Assembly: GCA_964291485.2 (NCBI GenBank)
Contig: OZ220224.1
Span: 4,712,001-4,776,000, forward strand
Source of the DNA: Kistimonas sp964291485
GTDB lineage: Bacteria; Pseudomonadota; Gammaproteobacteria; Pseudomonadales; Endozoicomonadaceae
DNA: 64,000 bases
Reading direction: 5' to 3'
The translations under genes and the position numbers were made by a program. The notes under the pieces are model-generated. The model made no database searches. It worked only from the letters and a program-made list of their open reading frames with translations, and was not told the DNA's origin. Every line of letters begins with the position of its first letter. Position 1 is the stretch's first letter. Of the stretch, positions 25,794-35,395 are shown piece by piece.

Positions 25794-27032
25794 TTATAAA
25801 CGACTGTCATCCCATTCATCAGGTGGTCCGCGGCTGCTGTGGATAGCGTAAGCCTGTCCGGTGTGGATATATATATCCATGGTGCTCAGGGTGACATGAC
25901 GTGTCATGAACGGAATTTTGATTTCCGTACCCGGAGGCGGAAATTCCGTTGCCATGCTGAGTTCTGGATTGGCCTTGATGATTCGCTCTCGCCAGGTGTG
26001 TGGATAACTTCCATGGCGTTTTGCCAGCCCTGCGGACAACTGGTCCAGCGAGTCTTTGCCTGTCACGGTATATGAAATCCAGGATGAGGGCTTAGCCAGC
26101 CCAGTCACGACATGGTCGGATACAGTTTTGTCCACAGGGGTCAAAACAGCTATACGGTCATCCGGTTCCATGAATTGCTCATCAGAAAGTGGGGGGGCAG
26201 CGGTTTGTACTTGCGTCTCGTCCTGTGTTTTCTTCTTTGATAGTGCCGCAGCCAAGACCGGTTGTGTAGATTCTGCCGCCACCGGTTTATTCACAGGCTC
26301 GGTTTTTGGCATCACTGCGGCAATTGCTTCCGGTGAGAAGTGCGGATCATAAGTGATCTCATCTGTGACTGACGCAAATGCCAATGCCCGGCTTCCTGGT
26401 CGACGCTGTTCATTATGCCTGACCAGTTTCAGCGTCTGATCCAACTTGCCGGCCGTCTTGATTTTTTTCCTGAACAACAGGCCCAGCGTATCATCAGACA
26501 ACGCGGGGAGTTCCACACTGCGCCCATACATTGCCTTGCTCGATTTCCTGAAATCAAACTGGCTTGCCACGATGTGTTGCTGAGTTGATCCCTCCGCATC
26601 CGGCATCCAGATATCCACTTCTTTTAGCATGGCGGTTTCGGTTGGCATCACCAGCATCAGGAAGCGCAAGTTTTCCTGGGTAACCGGCTGGGTACTGCTT
26701 AAACGGATAATCACCCGACCATCGGATTCACGATGCCAGGCCGTTCTGATATCAGCATTAAAGAACTGGTGGGGAATGTTGTAACGCTGATGATCCAGCG
26801 GAGAAGCAACATCCACAATGAAAGGACTGTCGGGATCAGCCAGACCGGACACTTCTATTTCGGCACGTAATGGCTCATTCAATCCGGAGAGTAATTTAAC
26901 AGCGGAGAATTCTATTGCATGGGCGGGGACTGAAATCAGAAACAACAAGAATACTGCAAGGACAAAACCCCACGGTCTCGTCCCAGACCCGGAAACAAAC
27001 TTTGTTTCGAGCGCAGTTCTGGCAGTATTCAT
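25794..27032 (-). CDS. Short FimV-like protein with N-terminal FimV domain and LysM-like segment
   Basis: 412 residues. A signal sequence with a long n-region ends near PAHA. The mature start, IEFSAVKLLSGLNEPLRAEI, is the hallmark of the FimV N-terminal domain. A Pro/Ala/Thr-rich linker follows, then YTVTGKDSLDQLSAGLAKRH and WRERIIKANPELS, which resemble the LysM-like part of FimV. It lacks the long acidic C-terminal region and TPR of full FimV. FimV proteins organise polar functions and peptidoglycan binding; here only an envelope role is safe to infer. It is divergent from the ABC transporter, with the DnaA-box-like array between them. Confidence 0.75.
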   Translation of the reverse strand: MNTARTALETKFVSGSGTRPWGFVLAVFLLFLISVPAHAIEFSAVKLLSGLNEPLRAEIEVSGLADPDSPFIVDVASPLDHQRYNIPHQFFNADIRTAWHRESDGRVIIRLSSTQPVTQENLRFLMLVMPTETAMLKEVDIWMPDAEGSTQQHIVASQFDFRKSSKAMYGRSVELPALSDDTLGLLFRKKIKTAGKLDQTLKLVRHNEQRRPGSRALAFASVTDEITYDPHFSPEAIAAVMPKTEPVNKPVAAESTQPVLAAALSKKKTQDETQVQTAAPPLSDEQFMEPDDRIAVLTPVDKTVSDHVVTGLAKPSSWISYTVTGKDSLDQLSAGLAKRHGSYPHTWRERIIKANPELSMATEFPPPGTEIKIPFMTRHVTLSTMDIYIHTGQAYAIHSSRGPPDEWDDSRL

Positions 27033-27368
27033 ACTTTTCAGAATAGCAATCCAGACGCCGTAAAAGCCTATTTCTCTAATAAATTCATAGGGTTATTTCA
27101 TATCTTGCGACAGAGTACTGTTATTTCAGTAGTACCCTTGGAGTCAATGACAAAGTAACCATCAGTTATCTGACACTACGCAGATTGTGGATTATTTCGG
27201 AGAATAAACTGCGTTCCTGTTGATTTTTTCGATAACACTCATCGGTTGCTTTATTCCCAACTATCCACACCTGCGCGTTCTTTCTTCGAAACCATGAATT
27301 TTTGTGAAACCAAAATTGAAAAAGCAATGTCCGCTCGTTTTTATTCACACTCCCCATTGCACGCAAAA

Positions 27369-27467
27369 TCATTAACAGTTTAATTATTCACAGGCATGTT
27401 AACCACAGAAAAGCTATTCACAGCCCACTTAATCACAGAAAAGCTATCCACATCGCCTTTACACACA
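27369..27467 (+). repeat. Tandem 15-bp array of DnaA-box-like sequences
   Basis: Six 9-mers start exactly 15 bases apart: TTATTCACA (27384), TTAACCACA (27399), CTATTCACA (27414), TTAATCACA (27429), CTATCCACA (27444) and TTACACACA (27459). A degenerate seventh, TCATTAACA, is at 27369. The first matches the DnaA consensus TTATNCACA perfectly; the next four differ at one position. Five of the six are followed by G. Within the array 27401-27430 and 27431-27460 are 30-bp repeats identical at 24 positions. Another perfect box, TTATTCACA, is at 27341-27349 and CTATCCACA is at 27261-27269. The array sits in a 668-base gap between divergent genes. Candidate roles are DnaA binding (origin, titration or transcription control) or iterons for another initiator. 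Confidence 0.7.
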
Positions 27468-27700
27468 GCTTGAACACCGTTCACGAAGTCATCGACAACT
27501 TATACAGTTCAGCACAGGCTTCACCGGGCGATTTTCCGAAAATCCGGAACTGACTTGTTATTGACGGAAATGCGCACAAAAATACGCCAGAATAGTGATT
27601 ACGTGGGTTTTATGGAGTTTTGACCGTATCCGTTTTACGGCAGATCTCGCACAAAACCACCTAAAACGGTACCCTGAACAAAACAATAATGAGCCCATAG

Positions 27701-29947
27701 ATGATGGAAAACGCCTGCCTCATGCACCATAACGAGACAGCAGCAAGACTTCGACGCCGTGTTCTGCACCGGTTGTCGCCTCTGATGGGCGTTCTGTTGG
27801 TGGCCGTCGCCGTACTGAGCGGCTGCTCTGATACGTGGAACGATCCCCACGCTCCGGAACCTGCAGACAAGGTCACCTATTACGCCAGTTACTCCAACCA
27901 ACCCCGCCACCTTGACCCGGTTCGCGCCTACAGCGCCGAGGAAGGGCTTTTCCTGGAACAGATTTACGAACCGCCACTGCAATACCACTTTCTGAAACGG
28001 CCTTATGAACTGATCACCGCAACCGCCGCCAAAATGCCGACGGTGACCTACCTGGATGACGATCGTCAGCCACTTGGCAGTGATGCCAAATCCCCAGCCT
28101 ACAGTGTGTTTACCGTCAACATTCAGCCGGGTATCCGCTATCAGCCGCATCCGGCGCTGGCGAAAGCCGGAGGCCATCCCCTGTATTTCTTTGAACAGGC
28201 CAATGAATCGGCGGAATACGGTTCACTCAATGATTTTGCCGAAACCGGCAGCCGTGAACTGGTCGCGGACGATTATATTTACGCCATTAAACGGATGGGC
28301 GATCCCGCGAACAAATCACCGCTAATTGGCTTCATGGCGGATTACATCGTTGGCCTGAAAGACTTCACGAAAACCATCGCTGAAGAAAGAAAGGCGGAAA
28401 ATGTGCCGTTATGGCTAGATCTTCGCCAATATGACATGAATGGTCTGGAGAAAATTGATAACTACACATTCGCCATCACCATCAACGGCAAATACCCGCA
28501 ATTCCGCTACTGGCTGGCAACGCGCTTTTTCTCCCCGATTCCCTGGGAAGCTGATCGCTTCTATCACAACCCCGGCTTCAAGGAACGCAACCTGACACTG
28601 GACTGGCACCCCATCGGTACCGGGCCGTTCATGATGGCGGAGAACGACCCCAACCGTAAGATCGTGCTGGTTCGCAACCCCAACTTCCGGGATGAGCTTT
28701 ATCCCGATGAAGGCACCCCTGAGGACCGGGAAAAAGGGCTGCTGGCAGATGCCGGCCAACCTCTACCAATGATCGACCAGGCCATTTTCGTTAATGAGAA
28801 AGCCTCTATACCCCAGTGGAAGAAATTCCTGCAGGGTTACTACGACCGCTCCGGCGACGAAAGCAGCAACATCAACTCCGCCACCTTTGACCAGGCTTTT
28901 AACACCGGACCGGATGGGATGTCCCTCTCTGACGAGCTGCTGGATCATGGCGTCAGGGTTGATGAGGAAATCCGCCCCTCGCTCTACTACACCGGTTTCA
29001 ACATGCTGGATCCGGTTGTCGGCGGCTACAGCGAAAAGCAACGGAAGCTGCGCCGCGCTATTTCGATCGCCTGGGATGATCAGGAATTCATCGATATCTT
29101 CTACAACGGACTGGGACAACAGGCACAAAGTCCCATACCTCCGGGTCTCTTTGGCGCCAAAGAAGGCCGTGAAGGTATCAACCCCCTGATCTTTGACTGG
29201 GATGAACAGCGTAACCGGCCTGTACGGAAACCCATCGAACACGCAAAGAAACTGTTGGCTGAAGCCGGCTATCCCGGCGGCCGGGATGCAGTAACCGGTA
29301 AACCACTCGTACTTTACCTGGATACCGCCGGGAGCGACTCAGGCCCCGGCGCCGACTGGATGCGTAAGCAGCTCGACAAACTCGGCATACAGCTCGAATT
29401 CCGCTCTACCGATTACACCCGCTTCAAAGAGAAGATGCGCCAGGGCAACACCCAGATCTTCCGCTGGGGCTGGTTGGCAGACTACCCGGACCCGGAAAAT
29501 TTCCTGTTCATGCTCGATAGCCATCAAGGCGCACAGAAGTGCAAATGCGATGGGGTCAACACCGCCAACTACGATAACCCGGAGTATGATCGCCTCTTCG
29601 ACCGCATGAAAACCATGGACAATAGCCCCGAACGTGCAGCCATCATCGACAAAATGGTCAACATTGTGCGTCGGGACAATCCCTGGATCATGGGCTTTCA
29701 CGTCAAGGATTACTACCTCAGTAACGCCTGGGTGCACAACACCAAACGCCACGGCATCAGCCTGGGCACCCTCAAATATGTGCGTGTCGAACCCGCATTG
29801 CGTGCAGAAAAACAACTGGCCTGGAACCGTCCGGTTCTAACACCGCTCTTTATCACCCTGGGCGTTGTTATCGCGCTGGTGATTCCGGCGGTTCGCGCCT
29901 ACCGCCGCCGCCAGCACAGTACAGTGGTCGGAGGTCGCCCGGAATGA
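27701..29947 (+). CDS. Extracytoplasmic peptide-binding lipoprotein of ABC transporter (SBP family 5)
   Basis: 748 residues. The lipobox is near VAVLSGC; in-frame ATGs at 27701 and 27722 are both possible starts. It is a family 5 binding protein: NQPRHLDPVRAYSAEEGLFL, DDYIYAIKRMGD, WHPIGTGPFMM, then RRAISIAWDDQEFIDIFYNG and QIFRWGWLADYPDPENF. It is longer than most because it adds a C-terminal transmembrane helix (LFITLGVVIALVIPAV) with a basic tail, so it is probably anchored at both ends. It is the first gene of a four-gene operon like yejABEF/opp and should bind oligopeptides. Confidence 0.88.
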   Translation: MMENACLMHHNETAARLRRRVLHRLSPLMGVLLVAVAVLSGCSDTWNDPHAPEPADKVTYYASYSNQPRHLDPVRAYSAEEGLFLEQIYEPPLQYHFLKRPYELITATAAKMPTVTYLDDDRQPLGSDAKSPAYSVFTVNIQPGIRYQPHPALAKAGGHPLYFFEQANESAEYGSLNDFAETGSRELVADDYIYAIKRMGDPANKSPLIGFMADYIVGLKDFTKTIAEERKAENVPLWLDLRQYDMNGLEKIDNYTFAITINGKYPQFRYWLATRFFSPIPWEADRFYHNPGFKERNLTLDWHPIGTGPFMMAENDPNRKIVLVRNPNFRDELYPDEGTPEDREKGLLADAGQPLPMIDQAIFVNEKASIPQWKKFLQGYYDRSGDESSNINSATFDQAFNTGPDGMSLSDELLDHGVRVDEEIRPSLYYTGFNMLDPVVGGYSEKQRKLRRAISIAWDDQEFIDIFYNGLGQQAQSPIPPGLFGAKEGREGINPLIFDWDEQRNRPVRKPIEHAKKLLAEAGYPGGRDAVTGKPLVLYLDTAGSDSGPGADWMRKQLDKLGIQLEFRSTDYTRFKEKMRQGNTQIFRWGWLADYPDPENFLFMLDSHQGAQKCKCDGVNTANYDNPEYDRLFDRMKTMDNSPERAAIIDKMVNIVRRDNPWIMGFHVKDYYLSNAWVHNTKRHGISLGTLKYVRVEPALRAEKQLAWNRPVLTPLFITLGVVIALVIPAVRAYRRRQHSTVVGGRPE

Positions 29948-29997
29948 GTCTGACTTACCCACGGCTGCCCGGATGCAGCCTCTGGAGTGAATGAACC

Positions 29998-30975
29998 ATG
30001 TTTGCCTACCTGATCCGTCGCGTGCTTTACGCCATTCCGATTCTGATCGGCGTCAACCTGTTGACCTTCGCCCTGTTCTTTATCGTCAACACACCACAGG
30101 ATATGGCCCGTGCACACTTGGGTGAAAAGTACGTTACGCAGGAAGCCATTGATCGCTGGGTCGCCGAGAAAGGATATGACAAACCGTTATTCCTTAACAA
30201 TGAAACCGGCGGTATATCAACGCTAACGGACACGATCTTCTTCGAAAAATCACTGAAACTCTTTGTCTTTGATTTTGGCCAGTCCGACCAGGGGCGCGAT
30301 ATCAGCACCGATGTCCTCGACCGCATGTGGCCGAGCCTCGCACTCGCAGTTCCGACCTTTATCGTGGGCATCTGGGTGAATATCTGTATCGCGCTGCTGG
30401 TGCTGATGTTCCGCGGTACAGTGCTCGATCGTTTTGCGGTGATGGTGTTCGTAGCACTGATGTCGGTTTCCTATCTGTTCTACATCATTGCCGGCCAATA
30501 CCTGTTTGCCGGACTCTGGCGACTGGTGCCGGTTTCCGGGTTCAACCCCGGCGTGGATGCCTGGCGATTCTTGGTGCTACCTGTGATTATCGGGGTGCTG
30601 GCCGGGCTCGGCGCCGGGGCCCGCTGGTACCGCACGCTCTTTATTGAAGCGTCAGGACAGGATTATGTGAAGACCGCACGCGCCAAGGGCGCCAGCGAGA
30701 TCCGGGTACTGTTTCGCCACATCCTGCCCAACGCGCTACTGCCTATCCTGACCGGCGTTGTGGTGGTGATCCCCCTGCTCTTTATGGGCAGCCTGATCAT
30801 GGAGTCATTTTTCGGCATTCCCGGTCTTGGCAGTTACATGCTGACCGCCATCCAGGCCCAGGACTTCGCCATTGTTCGCGCCATGGTCTTTGTCGGATCC
30901 GTGCTCTACATCATCGGCCTGATCCTCACCGACATCTCGTACACCTGGGCCGATCCCAGGGTTCGCCTGAACTGA
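29998..30975 (+). CDS. Peptide ABC transporter permease (OppB/YejB type)
   Basis: 325 residues with six predicted membrane spans. The N-terminus MFAYLIRRVLYAIPILIGVN is typical of OppB/DppB/YejB. The EAA loop that docks to the ATPase is DYVKTARAKGASEIRVLF followed by RHILPNALLPI. It lies 50 bases after the binding-protein gene and 13 bases before the second permease. Confidence 0.93.
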   Translation: MFAYLIRRVLYAIPILIGVNLLTFALFFIVNTPQDMARAHLGEKYVTQEAIDRWVAEKGYDKPLFLNNETGGISTLTDTIFFEKSLKLFVFDFGQSDQGRDISTDVLDRMWPSLALAVPTFIVGIWVNICIALLVLMFRGTVLDRFAVMVFVALMSVSYLFYIIAGQYLFAGLWRLVPVSGFNPGVDAWRFLVLPVIIGVLAGLGAGARWYRTLFIEASGQDYVKTARAKGASEIRVLFRHILPNALLPILTGVVVVIPLLFMGSLIMESFFGIPGLGSYMLTAIQAQDFAIVRAMVFVGSVLYIIGLILTDISYTWADPRVRLN

Positions 30976-30988
30976 CAAGGATAACGCC

Positions 30989-32374
30989 ATGAAACCGGTA
31001 CTACTCTGGAGCGATACCTTGGTCTACCTGATGGTGGCGGCGCTGATCGGCTTTGTTGTCTCCATCCGTCGTAACCCCGAAACCCGTGCCCGCTGGCGCG
31101 AGGTGTTTGCCACCCGGCTCGGCATGGTGACCTTTGTCATTATCATGGGTTATGTCAGTGTTGCCCTGCTGGACTCCCTGCATTTCCGCAAGGCACTACC
31201 CCCCACAGAGGGCCACACCAACCAGCAGGTATTCTACAGCAACCAGGTCTACAGCGTGCTCGACCTGATGCTGGGGGAAATGGGTGAGAACCATGAAAGA
31301 ACCTACTCCGCCCCTTTTGCCTTGAAATCCTTCGTCAAGGAGAACCGACATACTGACGATGGCGGTATGGCGCGCGATTATCCGGACCTGAAGTATGCCG
31401 GCAGTCACCTGGCAACAGCGGATGACCAGGCAAGTGATATTGCCATGAACAGCCTGATAGCGCTGGGAAAAGGACTCGTGATCAGCGCCATACTGATCGG
31501 CCTGCACATGGCTTGGCGACGCAGAAAAACAACAAAAAATGGTAGCGAATTACCTTGGAAAAGCGCCTATATCACGCTAACAGTTACGATATGTCTGCTA
31601 ACCTGGCTGATTGACCTAGGCAATCTTTACCATGTGCTGGGCACGGATCAGGCCGGTAATGACACTCTCTACAAAACCCTGAAAAGCATCCGCACCGGCA
31701 TCCTGATCGGTACGCTGGCCACCGTCATCATGATGCCGATTGCCATTGTGTTCGGTATCTCCGCCGGCTACTTCAAGGGCTGGGTGGACGATATTATCCA
31801 ATACCTCTACACCACACTAAGCTCTATTCCCGGCATTCTTCTGATCGCCGCTTCCGTATTGCTCTTCCAGGTCTTCATTGACAACAATCCCGATTTCTTT
31901 GAAGTGGGTCTTGAGAAAGCAGACGCCAAGTTCCTCGGCCTCTGTTTCATTCTGGGAGTCACCAGCTGGGCCGGACTCTGCCGGATGCTCCGTGCGGAAA
32001 CCCTGAAAATCAGTCAGCTGGAATATGTCCAGGCGGCGCACGCATTTGGCGTCAGTCACTGGCGTATCCTGATGCGCCATATTCTGCCCAACGTTATGCC
32101 GATCATCCTGATCACCTTTGTGCTCGACTTCAGCGGATTGGTGCTGGCCGAAGCGGTCCTGTCTTACATCGGGGTTGGCATTGATCCGGCCATGGCCAGC
32201 TGGGGCAACATGATCAATATGGCCCGCACCGAACTGTCGCGAGATCCGGTGGTGTGGTGGAACCTGATTGCCGCGCTGCTGTTCATGTTCACACTGGTAC
32301 TGGCCACCAACCTGTTCTCCGATTTGGTAAATGACGCCTTCAATCCAAAGGCTCAGCTGGAGGCCAGCGCATGA
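30989..32374 (+). CDS. Peptide ABC transporter permease (OppC/YejE type), extended
   Basis: 461 residues, longer than usual for OppC (about 300-340). The extra length is a periplasmic/soluble insert between the first span and the core (about residues 60-165). The core contains LGTDQAGNDTLYKTLKSIRT, then the EAA loop LEYVQAAHAFGVSHWRILM and RHILPNVMPIILITF. The ending PVVWWNLIAALLFMFTLVLA fits the family. Its stop overlaps the ATPase start by four bases. Confidence 0.92.
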   Translation: MKPVLLWSDTLVYLMVAALIGFVVSIRRNPETRARWREVFATRLGMVTFVIIMGYVSVALLDSLHFRKALPPTEGHTNQQVFYSNQVYSVLDLMLGEMGENHERTYSAPFALKSFVKENRHTDDGGMARDYPDLKYAGSHLATADDQASDIAMNSLIALGKGLVISAILIGLHMAWRRRKTTKNGSELPWKSAYITLTVTICLLTWLIDLGNLYHVLGTDQAGNDTLYKTLKSIRTGILIGTLATVIMMPIAIVFGISAGYFKGWVDDIIQYLYTTLSSIPGILLIAASVLLFQVFIDNNPDFFEVGLEKADAKFLGLCFILGVTSWAGLCRMLRAETLKISQLEYVQAAHAFGVSHWRILMRHILPNVMPIILITFVLDFSGLVLAEAVLSYIGVGIDPAMASWGNMINMARTELSRDPVVWWNLIAALLFMFTLVLATNLFSDLVNDAFNPKAQLEASA

Positions 32375-34062
32375 CCGACAGCAACACAGGACAATCTGTG
32401 GATAACCACAAGCAACCCGCTCTGGCAAGGGATTCAGAACAACCTGTGGATAATCAAAATACCCCGCAGACACCCCGACTCTCCGTCCGCAACCTGACTG
32501 TTCGGCTCACGGGAAATGGTCAAACTGACATCCTGAACAATGTCAGTTTTGATCTCCATGCCGGCGAAATTTATGCCCTGGTTGGAGAGTCGGGCAGCGG
32601 CAAATCGGTGACCGCGACAGCCATCATGCGCCTGTTGCCGGATGCCCTGACCATCACTACCGGCGAGGTGTTACTGGAAGGTGAAAACCTCTTTGCACAC
32701 ACCGAGCAAGCCATGACCGCCGTGCGGGGTGCCCGGATCGCAATGATCTTTCAGGATCCCATGAGTGCACTCAACCCGGTCCAGCGCATCGGTGACCAGA
32801 TTGCTGAAACATTGCGTCTCCACGTCAGGGATAATGAGCAAAATATACGGAAACGCGTTGTCGAACTTTTGACGGAAACCGGTATTCCTGACCCGGAACG
32901 ACGGGTTGACTGGTATCCCCACCAACTCTCTGGTGGTCAACAGCAACGCGTAATGATCGCCATGGCGCTGGCCTGTGAGCCCGATATACTGCTGGCCGAT
33001 GAGCCCACCACCGCGCTGGATGTCACCATCCAGAAACATATCCTGGCCCTGGTGGCCGAGCTCACGGTGAAACGTCGCCTGGCTGTCCTGCTCATTACCC
33101 ATGATATGGGAGTCGTAAGAACCACCGCTGATCGTGTCGGTGTGATGTACCAGGGTCGAATCATTGAGGAAGCGGTCTGTGAAGACTTCTTCAATAACCC
33201 AGTGGAAGCCTACAGCCGCCGACTAATTGACAGCCTGCCGGATATGTCTGCCTACCGCTCCGAAGAGCATGAAACACCGCTGCTCACGGTTCAGGATCTG
33301 AAAGTCCATTTCCCGATCCGCAAAGGCATCCTGCAACGGGTGCACGACCACACCCGTGCCGTTGATGGCATCAACCTGGATATTCGTCGCGGCGAAACCC
33401 TCGCGCTCGTGGGAGAATCCGGTAGCGGCAAGAGCACCACCGGGCGCGCCATTCTGAACATGGACCGGGTGACTGCCGGCGTTATCCATTTTGATGGTCA
33501 GGACATCACCAATCTCTCGCGCCGGGCCATGCTGCCCCTCAGGAAACGGATTCAGGTGATTTTCCAGAGCCCATTTGCATCCATGAACCCCAGGATGACA
33601 GTTGGCGCCATTATCGAGGAAGGCATGGTATCCTTGCTGCCTGAGCTCGATAAAGCGCAACGCCAGGCTCGTATCGAAACCCTGCTGGAGCAGGTTCAGC
33701 TGGAGCCTGAACACCGACTGCGCTATCCCCACGAATTCTCCGGTGGACAGCGCCAGCGTATTGCCATCGCCCGTGCTCTCGCGGTTGAGCCCGACTTGAT
33801 CATCTGCGATGAGCCCACCAGCGCGCTGGATGTTTCCATTCGCGCAGAAGTACTCGAGCTGCTACAAACGCTCCAGAGTGATCTGGCAGTCTCCTACCTG
33901 TTCATCACCCACGATCTGTCGATCATCCCCCAACTGGCACATCGGGTGGCAGTCATGAAAGATGGTGTGATCGTGGAGCAGGGAAAAACAGAACAGATCA
34001 TTACACGCCCGCAGCATCCCTATACACAAGTGCTACTGGCCTCATCCCAGTTACCAAGATAA
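32371..34062 (+). CDS. Fused double ATPase of the peptide ABC transporter (YejF/GsiA type)
   Basis: 563 residues with two complete ABC ATPase domains, the OppD and OppF halves fused. First half: Walker A GESGSGKSVTA, signature LSGGQQQR, Walker B ILLADEPTTALD. Second half: Walker A GESGSGKSTTG, signature FSGGQRQR, Walker B LIICDEPTSALD. It ends with the oligopeptide-type C-terminus (RPQHPYTQVLLASS). About 30 polar residues precede the first domain. The DNA there (32397-32405 and 32445-32453) holds two perfect DnaA boxes in reverse orientation, 48 bases apart. Confidence 0.95.
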   Translation: MTDSNTGQSVDNHKQPALARDSEQPVDNQNTPQTPRLSVRNLTVRLTGNGQTDILNNVSFDLHAGEIYALVGESGSGKSVTATAIMRLLPDALTITTGEVLLEGENLFAHTEQAMTAVRGARIAMIFQDPMSALNPVQRIGDQIAETLRLHVRDNEQNIRKRVVELLTETGIPDPERRVDWYPHQLSGGQQQRVMIAMALACEPDILLADEPTTALDVTIQKHILALVAELTVKRRLAVLLITHDMGVVRTTADRVGVMYQGRIIEEAVCEDFFNNPVEAYSRRLIDSLPDMSAYRSEEHETPLLTVQDLKVHFPIRKGILQRVHDHTRAVDGINLDIRRGETLALVGESGSGKSTTGRAILNMDRVTAGVIHFDGQDITNLSRRAMLPLRKRIQVIFQSPFASMNPRMTVGAIIEEGMVSLLPELDKAQRQARIETLLEQVQLEPEHRLRYPHEFSGGQRQRIAIARALAVEPDLIICDEPTSALDVSIRAEVLELLQTLQSDLAVSYLFITHDLSIIPQLAHRVAVMKDGVIVEQGKTEQIITRPQHPYTQVLLASSQLPR

Positions 34063-34190
34063 GACTTTGGTCAAATGTTAAGCAGGAATGGGAGACATAA
34101 ACCGCCCCCAGACACGACTTATGTTTCATTTTTTCATTCAACTCAATGCAATAACATTGTGACTGATTACTTGTACAACGGAGGTACAGT

Positions 34191-34541
34191 ATGCCAATTC
34201 AAACCAATGCGCTGGTCAGCCTTGCAACCCAGGTTTTCAGTTCTACAACGGGGTGTTCAGAAAATATTTTGAACGTCTACGACAAGCACAAGGGTAACCC
34301 GAAACTGCTCGACCTACCGCTTACCCCCACCAATGTACAAAGGATTGTACAAGCCGAAAATGTTGCAGCGCTTAACGGTCCCTCCAAAAGGTTGGCTGAT
34401 AGATTAGCCAAAGCTGCTACACCATTCAGAAGCATTCTTGCCCATGGCGCAGCACAGCAACTGGTTACTTCACGCGAAGGACACTTTGCAGACAATGAAT
34501 ATTCACGAGCGGCGCTTGAAGGACTCACTACCCTGTTTTAA
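34191..34541 (+). CDS. Small hypothetical protein
   Basis: 116 residues with a good ribosome-binding site (GGAGG six bases before the ATG). No signal peptide, membrane span or known motif is seen. The sequence is soluble and helical (NVQRIVQAENVAALNGPSK, RLADRLAKAATPF). It lies between the transporter operon and the convergent SDR gene. Confidence 0.6.
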   Translation: MPIQTNALVSLATQVFSSTTGCSENILNVYDKHKGNPKLLDLPLTPTNVQRIVQAENVAALNGPSKRLADRLAKAATPFRSILAHGAAQQLVTSREGHFADNEYSRAALEGLTTLF

Positions 34542-34595
34542 TCGGATGACATGGCAAGAGGCTGCTGTCTACCTGCTATTCAAACTTTGAAGCAT

Positions 34596-35312
34596 TTACC
34601 ACGGTAGAGCATCACCTGACCAGTCAAAGAATTGACCGGTATCGTCCGCCGTCAGCCCCGTCAATACACTGACAATGCGTTCTGCGGACAATTCAGGTGT
34701 GTACAGCTTGTCGCCAGGGGTGTTTGTTGTGAAGGGTCGAGACAGGTTCGAGACCGTTGTCCCCGGATGTATCGCTACCACAGCAGCGTGTTTGTACGTT
34801 CTGGCAATTTCGATCGAAGCCGTTTTTACCAGCATATTCAGTGCTGCTTTCGAGGCCCGGTAACCATACCAGCCCCCCAGTCGGTTATCGCCGATGCTCC
34901 CCACCTTGGCACTGAGCGATGCAAAGACTGCGGGTGAATTTTTGGTCATCAGGCCAGAAAAATACTTCAGCAGTAACCCGGGAATAATCGTGTTGATGGC
35001 AAAGTAACGCGTAAGCGAGTCGGCCGAAATATCCTGCAGGCGTTTTTCCGGCTGCAGGCCATCACCATGCAAAATGCCAACTGCATTGATCACCAGATCA
35101 TACGTCTGCCCCTGAGCCTTGATGGTGTTACTGAGAAAGCTCAGTGACTCTTCACTGTAATCAGACTCAATTAGCGTCTGGACCGCAGAACTTTCGAAGG
35201 CAAGTGCATCTCTGACAACCCCTGTCACGGCATAGTTATTCGCAAGATTTTCAGCAAGGGCACGACCGAGACCTCCGTTAACACCAAATACCAACGCCTG
35301 CCTCTCTCTCAT
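34596..35312 (-). CDS. Short-chain dehydrogenase/reductase (CsgA/C-factor-like)
   Basis: 238 residues, a classical-size SDR. The cofactor motif is ALVFGVNGGLGRALAENLA, the NAG-like segment is LVINAVGILHG, the catalytic Ser lies in FASLSAKVGSIGDN, and YGYRASKAALNMLVK gives Tyr-x3-Lys. The HPGTTVSNLSRPF stretch resembles the C-signal/C-factor subgroup. It is an NAD(P)-dependent oxidoreductase; the substrate is unknown. Confidence 0.9.
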   Translation of the reverse strand: MRERQALVFGVNGGLGRALAENLANNYAVTGVVRDALAFESSAVQTLIESDYSEESLSFLSNTIKAQGQTYDLVINAVGILHGDGLQPEKRLQDISADSLTRYFAINTIIPGLLLKYFSGLMTKNSPAVFASLSAKVGSIGDNRLGGWYGYRASKAALNMLVKTASIEIARTYKHAAVVAIHPGTTVSNLSRPFTTNTPGDKLYTPELSAERIVSVLTGLTADDTGQFFDWSGDALPW

Positions 35313-35395
35313 GAAAATTTCCTCCCGGCAAGTGTGTGCTAGTCCTGTCCCTGAAGCCGCATACCACTCTCAAACCTCAGTATCCCCCTTACTGA

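Noticed and set aside
27166..27372. A 68-codon minus-strand frame in the gap before the ABC transporter
   Set aside because: It has no ribosome-binding site, runs next to the DnaA-box-like array and has no protein-like pattern.
27261..27467. Reading the DnaA-box-like array as a CRISPR
   Set aside because: Units are only 15 bases with a 9-base core and no spacer-length unique sequence; no cas genes are near.
27261..27467. Calling the array the chromosomal origin
   Set aside because: dnaA, dnaN, recF, gyrB, mnmG and rpmH are all absent from the surroundings, so origin status cannot be claimed from this sequence.
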